This document shows, in pieces, positions 58,734 to 64,000 of a stretch of DNA of 64,000 nt; positions within the stretch are counted from its first letter, which is position 1, and each line of letters begins with the position of its first letter. The stretch is taken from positions 310,001 through 374,000 of the forward strand of contig NZ_JAIFXZ010000002.1 of NCBI RefSeq assembly GCF_021033825.1, read 5' to 3'. The position numbers and the translations under genes were made by a program. Origin of the DNA: Dietzia aurantiaca. Its GTDB lineage: Bacteria; Actinomycetota; Actinomycetes; Mycobacteriales; Mycobacteriaceae. A model generated the notes under the pieces. The model saw only the letters and a program-made list of their open reading frames with translations. It was not told the DNA's origin and searched no databases.

Positions 58734-60470
58734 TCAGTCGATCGCCGCGCCGGCCCGCCGGCACTCGCGGCGGATCGCCACGTCCGCCGGGTGCTCGGCG
58801 CCCACCGACCGCACCCCGGAGGGCAGCTCGGCCGAGGCGAGCGCGACCCAGCGCGGTGCGGACATGCGGACGGTCTGCCGATCGAGCGTGCCGAGCATGA
58901 GGTAGCCCGCGTAGGTGACCGCCTCGGCGGTGCGGGCCTCGGCCGAATCGCCGTGCCCGTCCGCGATCAGGAGGGTCGTGCTGGTGTTGAGGTCGCGCAG
59001 CACGGAGGCCAGTGTCGGTTCCGTCGGGGTCTGTGCGTCGCCGCGGGCGAACTCCGCGAGCTCTGCGAGAGCGCGACGGGTGTCGCCGCGGACCGCCCGG
59101 TGGGGCGCTCGACGTCCGAGTGTCCACAGGACGACGATGGCGACGACGACGCCGATCACCGTGTCGAGCAGCCGCTCACCGGTCAGCGCCAACGGGTCCT
59201 CCGGCATCTGCCCGCCGGTCGCGACGAGGAGGGCGAGCGGGGTGATGAGCGTGACCGCCAGCCCGTAGTTGCGGGTGACGAGCAGCTCGATGGCGAACTG
59301 CAGCGTGACGATGAGGACGATCAGCCACCACCCCGAGGGATGGACCAGCGTCAGCAACAGGAACAGACCCAGCCCGAGCACCGTCCCCGTCAACCGGTGG
59401 AGAGCGCGGTGGGTCCGGGCGACACGGGGACCGCCCTGGTGGAGCACGAGCGCCGAGAAGGCCACCACCCAGTACAGGTGCGGCTGATCCGGTCCACTGA
59501 TGGCCAGCAGTACGAGTATCGAAATCGCCGTGGCCACTCCTACGGAGAGCGCCACCGACCACGGCTCACCCGGCCACCGCAGTCCGTCCGCCAGCCGACG
59601 TCGCAGCGAGCCCGTGCTGCGCAACTCATCGTCGGAGAGTGCGTTCTCGACACGTCCGGCGGCCTCCGCCGTCGGCATCTCGACGTCCGCATGCCCCGCA
59701 TCGTCCTCGATCCACCGACCGGCGTCGGGATTGCGGGGATCCCACCCGAGTTCCTCCCCGGGAACGACGTGCAGCTTCGCCCGAGCACTGCGCTCGGCGT
59801 ATTCGCGGTGCGCACCCTCCAGCGCGGCGGCGAGCGACCGGTCGGCGGTCCACATCCCTTCGGCGACTGCTTCCTCCGCGGACGCGAGGGCATAGGCGGC
59901 TGCCCGGTGCAGCGGGCGGCCGTCCGGCCCCGGTTCGGAAGCGGCGTACGCGGTCACCGCATCGGCGGCAGCCTTCACCGCGAGGCGCTCGGGCCGTCGC
60001 GGGTCGGGGATGAGCTCGGCCATCGTCACCGCCCACGCGACGGTCGCACCGACCGCGGTCATCGCCGGCACGAGCCAGGGCGCGGTTCCGTGCTCACCGA
60101 CGAGCAGAAAGGCGATTCCCGCGCACAGGACGAGGAAGTAGGAGCCGGGTGGCCCGACCCGGAGCGCAAGACACAGCCCGGCGGTCACCATGGCGAGGAG
60201 GATCGCAGAGACGGCAAAGAACGCGACGGACCCCGCGGTGAACGCCCCCAGGGCCGTCGCACCGATCAGCCCGAGGCCGATCCCCGCCACCGTGACCGCG
60301 CGTCGGCGCAGGGGAGCAGCCGGGGCGTACAGGACCGCGAAGGTCCCCGTGACCGTCAGCAGTCCGAGGTCCGGTCGTCCGAGCAGGGTGGGGACCGACA
60401 GACACAGGAGAACCGTCAGTCCCGCCTTGATCGCGTTCCGCAACCGCGGCGGGCTCGGTGCGAGCGTCAC
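58734..60470 (-). CDS. FUSC-family membrane protein
   Basis: A 578-residue FUSC-type (fusaric-acid-resistance-like) transporter protein. Six N-terminal helices (LRNAIKAGLTVLLCLSVPTLLG ... PAMTAVGATVAWAVTMAEL), a cytoplasmic domain (about 165-320) and a second set of helices (WSVALSVGVATAISILVLLAIS; LHQGGPRVARTHRALHRLTGTVLGLGLFLLL, a FUSC-core motif) are seen, then a cytoplasmic C-terminal domain. Efflux of aromatic acids is the family theme, but the substrate is unknown. The upstream HTH gene lies 48 bases away on the same strand, so an efflux operon controlled by its own regulator is plausible. Confidence 0.87.
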   Translation of the reverse strand: MTLAPSPPRLRNAIKAGLTVLLCLSVPTLLGRPDLGLLTVTGTFAVLYAPAAPLRRRAVTVAGIGLGLIGATALGAFTAGSVAFFAVSAILLAMVTAGLCLALRVGPPGSYFLVLCAGIAFLLVGEHGTAPWLVPAMTAVGATVAWAVTMAELIPDPRRPERLAVKAAADAVTAYAASEPGPDGRPLHRAAAYALASAEEAVAEGMWTADRSLAAALEGAHREYAERSARAKLHVVPGEELGWDPRNPDAGRWIEDDAGHADVEMPTAEAAGRVENALSDDELRSTGSLRRRLADGLRWPGEPWSVALSVGVATAISILVLLAISGPDQPHLYWVVAFSALVLHQGGPRVARTHRALHRLTGTVLGLGLFLLLTLVHPSGWWLIVLIVTLQFAIELLVTRNYGLAVTLITPLALLVATGGQMPEDPLALTGERLLDTVIGVVVAIVVLWTLGRRAPHRAVRGDTRRALAELAEFARGDAQTPTEPTLASVLRDLNTSTTLLIADGHGDSAEARTAEAVTYAGYLMLGTLDRQTVRMSAPRWVALASAELPSGVRSVGAEHPADVAIRRECRRAGAAID

Positions 60471-60518
60471 CAGTTGCCGGAGGAACTCCGCCGCCGGCCT
60501 CGTCGTCCTCGACAGTGA

Positions 60519-60734
60519 TCAGCCCACCTTCCCGAAGCGCTTGTGCAGCGCTTGCTTGCTCACGCCCAGCACGAGTCCGATCTCCGCCCAGCTCATCCCA
60601 TGAATACGGGCGTGACGGACGGCTGCCGCCTCCTCACGGGCGAGATCTGCCTTGGCTCCCGCGATCGCGGCCAGTCGGGCGACCGGCCCGCCCTCGTCGT
60701 CGTCGTATCCCAGTGCGGTTTCCACCGTAACCAC
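60519..60734 (-). CDS. Small helix-turn-helix protein upstream of the FUSC gene
   Basis: A 71-residue protein ending in a clear HTH (REEAAAVRHARIHGMSWAEIGLVLGVSKQALHKRFGKVG). The recognition helix SKQALHKRF resembles sigma-region-4 or RpiR/HTH_23-type readers. GTG 60734 gives 71 residues; GTG 60725 gives 68. Longer in-frame TTG starts would begin inside the -35/-10 promoter region (60745-60773) and are rejected. The start sits just downstream of a large inverted repeat, so it may autoregulate and control the FUSC gene; this is inferred. Confidence 0.7.
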   Translation of the reverse strand: MVTVETALGYDDDEGGPVARLAAIAGAKADLAREEAAAVRHARIHGMSWAEIGLVLGVSKQALHKRFGKVG

Positions 60735-60738
60735 CCCC

Positions 60739-60787
60739 GACGTCAATCTACGTTGACCCCACCCTCTCGTCAACGTTCATTGACGTC
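60739..60787. promoter_or_regulatory. Palindromic operator over the HTH-gene promoter
   Basis: GACGTCAATCTACGTTGAC (60739-60757) and GTCAACGTTCATTGACGTC (60769-60787) are inverted copies, 17 of 19 positions matching, 11 bases apart. Each arm contains its own GTCAA-N6-TTGAC palindrome (60742-60757 and 60769-60784). The minus-strand promoter TTGACG (60768-60773) -N17- TAGATT (60745-60750) lies inside it, and the divergent PPOX gene starts 55 bases away. It should be the binding site of a dimeric regulator. Confidence 0.7.
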
Positions 60788-60828
60788 GCGTTCCGTCTCG
60801 GGGCTGCCGAGACCGGTGCCGACGCCGT

Positions 60829-60834
60829 TAGTGT
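60829..60834 (+). promoter_or_regulatory. -10 element of the PPOX gene
   Basis: TAGTGT lies 7 bases before ATG 60842. It is divergent from the HTH promoter, and its upstream flank abuts the palindrome at 60739-60787. Confidence 0.45.
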
Positions 60835-60841
60835 CGACGCC

Positions 60842-61459
60842 ATGACCGCCAACCGTTATCCGGAGATCGCATTCGGCCCCGCCGCACGCGCGAGGCAGGA
60901 CGCCGTGGGCGTCAACCGACCCGAGCAGACCGGCGAGTTCGCGCTCGAGGGCACGGACATCGCCCAGATCAGGCGGGCGGACCACTTCTTCCTGTCCACG
61001 GTCACCGAAACGGGGTGGCCCTATGTGCAACATCGCGGCGGGCCCGCGGGATTCGTCCATGTCGACGGTGACACCACGCTGTCCTGGGTGGAGTTCCGCG
61101 GCAACCAGCAGTACGTGTCCACCGGCGACATCGACTCCGACGGGCGGGTGTGCCTGTTCTTCATCGACTACCCCACGCGCAGCCGGCTCAAGGTGTTCGG
61201 GCACGCACGGATCGTTGAGCCGGAGCAGGATCCCGCGCTGATCGAGCGACTGCGCACGATGGGGGAGAAGACCTACACCGGCCACGTGGAGCGGGCGATC
61301 ATCGTGGAACTCGTTGCCTCGGACGCCAATTGCAGCAAGCACATCACGCCACGGTGGGATCGCGAGTACATCGACAGACTCACCGGCCTGTACCAGCGTG
61401 ATATCGATGAACTACAGGCGCGGGTTGATGAGCTCCGTCGACACGGGCGCGCCGACTGA
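60842..61459 (+). CDS. Pyridoxamine 5'-phosphate oxidase-family flavoprotein
   Basis: A 205-residue FMN/F420-binding split-barrel protein. The N-terminal QIRRADHFFLSTVTETGWPYVQHRGGPAGFVHVDGDTTLSWVEFRGNQQYVSTGDIDSDGRVCLFFIDYPTRSRLKVFGHARIV block is the PPOX core. A C-terminal helical region (ITPRWDREYIDRLTGLYQRDIDELQARVDEL) follows, with SNCSKHITPRW as a typical ending. The substrate is unknown. It is divergent from the HTH-FUSC operon across the palindrome, so it may share regulation with it. Confidence 0.83.
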   Translation: MTANRYPEIAFGPAARARQDAVGVNRPEQTGEFALEGTDIAQIRRADHFFLSTVTETGWPYVQHRGGPAGFVHVDGDTTLSWVEFRGNQQYVSTGDIDSDGRVCLFFIDYPTRSRLKVFGHARIVEPEQDPALIERLRTMGEKTYTGHVERAIIVELVASDANCSKHITPRWDREYIDRLTGLYQRDIDELQARVDELRRHGRAD

Positions 61460-61461
61460 TG

Positions 61462-61467
61462 TACGGT
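61462..61467 (+). promoter_or_regulatory. -10 element of the ABC-F leader ORF
   Basis: TACGGT lies 7 bases before ATG 61475, making the leader ORF a likely leaderless start. Confidence 0.5.
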
Positions 61468-61474
61468 GTCCGAC

Positions 61475-61519
61475 ATGTATCCCGGTGCGTACTCCCTGAA
61501 GCCCTGGTCCCGCCGCTGA
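61475..61519 (+). CDS. Leader peptide of the ABC-F gene (14 codons)
   Basis: ATG to TGA encodes MYPGAYSLKPWSRR. It starts 7 bases after a -10 hexamer and ends inside the loop of the hairpin at 61502-61530. Leader peptides of this length precede antibiotic-resistance ABC-F and erm genes, where drug-stalled ribosomes change downstream folding. That role is inferred here from position, hairpin layout and the downstream gene; the short length alone would not prove coding. Confidence 0.55.
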   Translation: MYPGAYSLKPWSRR

Positions 61520-61625
61520 CGGCGGCAGGGTCCACACTTCACCTCTGATCTCTGCACGCCGTCGACGGCCCACCGGCCGGGCGGCGCATTCGTGCTGTCC
61601 GGCTCCGCGACGAACTCTGCAGAGA
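61502..61625 (+). promoter_or_regulatory. Putative translational attenuator before the ABC-F gene
   Basis: Hairpin one (61502-61530): CCCTG pairs with CAGGG and CCGCCG with CGGCGG, a 3-base bulge on the left, with the leader stop codon in its loop. Further downstream TCTCTGCA (61549-61556) is perfectly complementary to TGCAGAGA (61618-61625), which contains the ABC-F Shine-Dalgarno region. A palindrome CTCTGCAGAG (61615-61624) competes with that pairing. Ribosome stalling in the leader ORF could therefore free the ABC-F start; the mechanism is inferred. Confidence 0.5.
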
Positions 61626-61630
61626 GCTCC

Positions 61631-63250
61631 ATGCCTGACACACCGAACAATCATCTTCCCGCGGGCACCCGCGCCCACCTCCGTCTGACCGGCGCCTCAG
61701 TGGCCCTGGGGGGCCGGCCCGTCCTCACCGGGGTCGATGTGACCCTGTCCGCCGGCACCGCACTGGCGGTGGTGGGGGAGAACGGGCGGGGCAAGACCAC
61801 CCTGCTCGAGGTTCTGGCGGGAGCCCGGTGCCCCGATGCCGGCACCATCACACGCCGCGGGAGCGTCGGCACCGTGGAACAGCATCTCGACATCTCCGAG
61901 GGCCGCACCGTCGGAGATGCCGTGGACCTGGAGATCGCCGACAGCATCAACGCTCTCCAGGCGTTGGACAGTGCCACCACCGCGATGGTCGAAGGACGGC
62001 CCGGCGCCGACGACGCGTACGCATCCGCGCTGGACCGCGCCATACTGCTGGACGCATGGGACGCCGACCGCCGCGTGGACGTGGCACTGGAGGGACTGTC
62101 CGCCTGCACGGATCGGACACGGCCGCTGTCATCGCTGTCGGTGGGGCAGCGGTACCGGGTGCGACTGGCATGCGTCCTCGGCGCCCGACACGACATACTC
62201 CTGCTGGACGAGCCCACCAACCACCTCGACGCGTCCGGGCTGGCGTTCCTGATGGAACGACTGCGGGAACACCCCGGCGCGCTTGGCCTGGCCAGCCACG
62301 ACAGGGCCCTGTTGCGCGACGTCGCGACCCACTTTCTGGACCTGGACCCGAGCCAGGATGGCGTACCGCGACTCTACGGGGGCGGTTATGAGGGCTGGAT
62401 CGAAGGCCGACGCCGAGAGAGAGTGCGATGGGAACAGACTCACGCGGCACAGGTGGACGAGCACGACCGACTCAGTCGTGCGGCAGAAGACGCGCGTGGG
62501 AGACTCCACGATTCGTGGCGTCCCGCCAAGGGGCACGGTCGGCACGAGAGGGCGACACGGGCCGCCGGTGCCGTGCAGGCGTTCAACCGGCGACGTGAGG
62601 CACTGGATCGCCACCGGGTGACCGTGCCACCGCCGCCCGCGCGGTTCCTGTGGCCGGAATGGTCGGTGCCCGCCGGACGTGCCGTGCTCACCTGCGTCGA
62701 GCCGCGGGTCACCGGCCGACTCACCGCCGCGGTGTCCCTGTCGATCGATACCGGCGACCGAATACTGCTGACCGGCCCGAACGGCGTGGGGAAATCCACC
62801 CTGCTGGATCTGCTGACCGGAGAGATCGAACCCGACTCAGGCCGAGTGGATCGACGCCCGGACGCCCGGGTGTCGCTCCTCAGCCAGGAGGTGCCGGGGT
62901 GGGATCCGCACCGGACCGGGGTGGAGATCTATCGCGACCACGTGGACCGGCTCGGAGCGACGTCCGCGCCCGGCCTGGTGACCACCGGACTACTCGGCTC
63001 CGACACGGTGGGGACCCCCGTGTCGCGCATGTCGCAGGGACAACAGCGGCGGCTCCACCTGGCACTGTGCCTCGCGGAGAAACCAGATCTGCTGATACTC
63101 GACGAGCCGACCAATCATCTGTCATTCTCCCTGGTCGACGCCCTCACGGCCGCCCTGAGGACTGCGTCGTGTGCCGTCGCCGTAGCCACTCACGACCGGC
63201 AACTGCTTCGCGATCTCAGCGATTGGCCAACGCTCGTGATACGGAGGTAG
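61631..63250 (+). CDS. ABC-F family ATPase, ribosome-protection type
   Basis: Soluble twin-ABC protein of 539 residues with no membrane domain, an ABC-F member; these rescue ribosomes from antibiotics or tune translation. ABC1 has [56 protein letters not shown]2 has [53 protein letters not shown]. The linker between them (about 245-320) is rich in Arg and Asp and lacks a long P-site loop. ATG 61631 follows AGAGAGCTCC; an upstream GTG 61592 is inside the attenuator. Macrolide/lincosamide resistance by analogy with TlrC/OleB-like proteins is a guess. Confidence 0.88.
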   Translation: MPDTPNNHLPAGTRAHLRLTGASVALGGRPVLTGVDVTLSAGTALAVVGENGRGKTTLLEVLAGARCPDAGTITRRGSVGTVEQHLDISEGRTVGDAVDLEIADSINALQALDSATTAMVEGRPGADDAYASALDRAILLDAWDADRRVDVALEGLSACTDRTRPLSSLSVGQRYRVRLACVLGARHDILLLDEPTNHLDASGLAFLMERLREHPGALGLASHDRALLRDVATHFLDLDPSQDGVPRLYGGGYEGWIEGRRRERVRWEQTHAAQVDEHDRLSRAAEDARGRLHDSWRPAKGHGRHERATRAAGAVQAFNRRREALDRHRVTVPPPPARFLWPEWSVPAGRAVLTCVEPRVTGRLTAAVSLSIDTGDRILLTGPNGVGKSTLLDLLTGEIEPDSGRVDRRPDARVSLLSQEVPGWDPHRTGVEIYRDHVDRLGATSAPGLVTTGLLGSDTVGTPVSRMSQGQQRRLHLALCLAEKPDLLILDEPTNHLSFSLVDALTAALRTASCAVAVATHDRQLLRDLSDWPTLVIRR

Positions 63251-63253
63251 CGC

Positions 63254-63259
63254 TAGGGT
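63254..63259 (+). promoter_or_regulatory. -10 element of the GyrI-like gene
   Basis: TAGGGT lies 6 bases before ATG 63266. Confidence 0.45.
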
Positions 63260-63265
63260 CGGTGT

Positions 63266-63919
63266 ATGTCAGGTGACCCCGGGGCCGCGAGTCGGCTCAC
63301 CGCGAACTACGACGTCAAGAAGAACCGTCGGGACCTGTACAGCGGACGAGCGGGCAGGTTCGATGTGGTGGACGTACCCGAGATGAGTTTCCTCATGGCG
63401 GACGGCCACGGCGATCCGAACCTCGCAGACGACTATCGCCGTGCCGTCGAGGCCTTGTATACAACGGCCTATGCGATCCGGGCGGCAGCACGGTCCCGGT
63501 TAGGACGAGTGCACACCGTAGGACCACTCGAGGGCCTCTGGTACGCGGACGATCTCAGTGTGTTCACCGCACGGGACAAAGGCGCATGGCACTGGACCAT
63601 GATGATCTGGCAGCCCGAGTGGATCACCCCGGATGTGGCAGCGTCTGCGTTGGACACGGTGGGTACGAAGAAGATCCCGGGTGTCAAGGATCTCGTACGG
63701 TACGCGACCCTCGTTGAGGGGCCAGCGGTCCAGACGCTCCATGTGGGCCCCTACGACGCCGAGGGCCCGACCATCGCGCGGATACACGATGAGGTCCTGC
63801 CGGGACACGGCATGGTCGCCGCCGGACGTCATCACGAGATCTATCTGTCCGACCCGCGGAAGACACCACCGGATCGCCTTCGCACCATCCTCCGCCAGCC
63901 CGCCAAACCGTCACAGTGA
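63266..63919 (+). CDS. GyrI-like small-molecule-binding domain protein
   Basis: A 217-residue stand-alone GyrI-like/SOUL-related protein. The pattern GRFDVVDVPEMSFLMADGHGDPN at the start, WHWTMMIWQPEWITPDV in the middle and VQTLHVGPYDAEGPTIARIHDEVLPGHGMVAAGRHHEIYLSDPRKTPPDRLRTILRQP at the end is typical of bacterial GyrI-like proteins that bind cationic or xenobiotic ligands. The substrate is unknown. It follows the ABC-F gene by 15 bases with its own leaderless promoter, so the two may form a small drug-response unit. The last 81 bases of the window after it show nothing recognisable. Confidence 0.8.
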   Translation: MSGDPGAASRLTANYDVKKNRRDLYSGRAGRFDVVDVPEMSFLMADGHGDPNLADDYRRAVEALYTTAYAIRAAARSRLGRVHTVGPLEGLWYADDLSVFTARDKGAWHWTMMIWQPEWITPDVAASALDTVGTKKIPGVKDLVRYATLVEGPAVQTLHVGPYDAEGPTIARIHDEVLPGHGMVAAGRHHEIYLSDPRKTPPDRLRTILRQPAKPSQ

Positions 63920-64000
63920 CGTTTCTAGGACGGCCAAGGGACCAGACGTTACAACCCGGGGAACCGTGGGCAATTCGCCACCACCGAACCCGACAGCCGG

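Noticed and set aside
57840-60518. 892-residue open frame crossing the UvrA-like gene and the FUSC gene
   Set aside because: It spans two well-supported genes on both strands and is Arg/Gly/Pro/His-rich low-complexity sequence with no family match.
60735-60773. Longer TTG-started version of the small HTH gene
   Set aside because: The extension would be encoded by the -35/-10 promoter and palindrome, so GTG 60734 or 60725 is preferred.

Overview
The window is very GC-rich, uses many GTG starts and is densely packed. Its content points to a mycolic-acid actinomycete (order Mycobacteriales): InhA, mycothiol ligase MshC, the Mpa/Dop/Pup/PafA system, PafBC, RbpA, an Lnt-Ppm1 pair, a [2Fe-2S]-type ferrochelatase and adenosylcobalamin-dependent methylmalonyl-CoA mutase. 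Gene order follows, from memory, several Mycobacterium tuberculosis blocks (inhA-hemH to mutAB; the PEBP-pyrD-lppL-uppP-mshC-metH-hisEG-trmI-mpa-dop-pup-pafABC-tatAC-helY block; the cob-ppm1-rbpA block). Loss of the 20S proteasome genes from the pup locus resembles Corynebacterium, but InhA and the high GC fit Dietzia or a close relative better. The genus is an inference.

Layout. 1-9400: inhA (5'-truncated), ferrochelatase, an unknown gene, a DUF3097 Toprim-like protein, a TVP38/VTT membrane protein, then mutA-mutB-meaB. 9400-16400: a methyltransferase behind an IdeR/DtxR-type iron box, a membrane acyltransferase, a thioredoxin-reductase-like flavoprotein, a three-gene minus-strand operon (zinc-ribbon SDR, DinB-like protein, nucleoside hydrolase) and tRNA-Leu(GAG). 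16400-24700: PEBP protein, lipoprotein-pyrD, uppP, phosphatase, DUF3090, SCO1664-type kinase-like protein, mshC, PAC2 protein. 24700-32200: metH, HAD hydrolase-hisE-hisG, RecB/Cas4-like nuclease and thioesterase. 32200-44200: trmI, then mpa-dop-pup-pafA-pafB-pafC-tatA-tatC-helY. 44200-54000: 5'-3' exonuclease, M24 peptidase, F420/PPOX protein, SDR, a truncated-CobM/CobK fusion, cobG, a degenerate amidohydrolase-like protein, lnt, ppm1, rbpA. 54000-64000: zinc-finger protein, Abhydrolase_9 membrane esterase, short UvrA-like ATPase, FUSC membrane protein with a small HTH gene, PPOX protein, ABC-F protein with a leader-peptide attenuator, and a GyrI-like protein.

How the genes work together. Two cobalamin enzymes (MetH, MutAB) with the chaperone MeaB share the window with two corrin-pathway genes (cobK fusion, cobG). 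Pupylation is complete for tagging (Dop, Pup, PafA) and unfolding (Mpa), but no prcBA lies between pup and pafA, and Mpa lacks the C-terminal proteasome-docking tail. Pupylation here may therefore serve unfolding or storage rather than proteolysis, unless prcBA lies elsewhere.

Regulatory signals. At least 19 starts have a TANNNT-like -10 hexamer 6-8 nt upstream, so leaderless transcription appears widespread. The strongest regulatory candidates are a leaderless 14-codon leader ORF with alternative hairpins before the ABC-F gene, a 19-bp inverted repeat over the promoter of the small HTH gene, and the iron box. No insertion sequence, phage gene or CRISPR array was seen, and no gene-free stretch exceeds about 300 bases apart from the tRNA neighbourhood.
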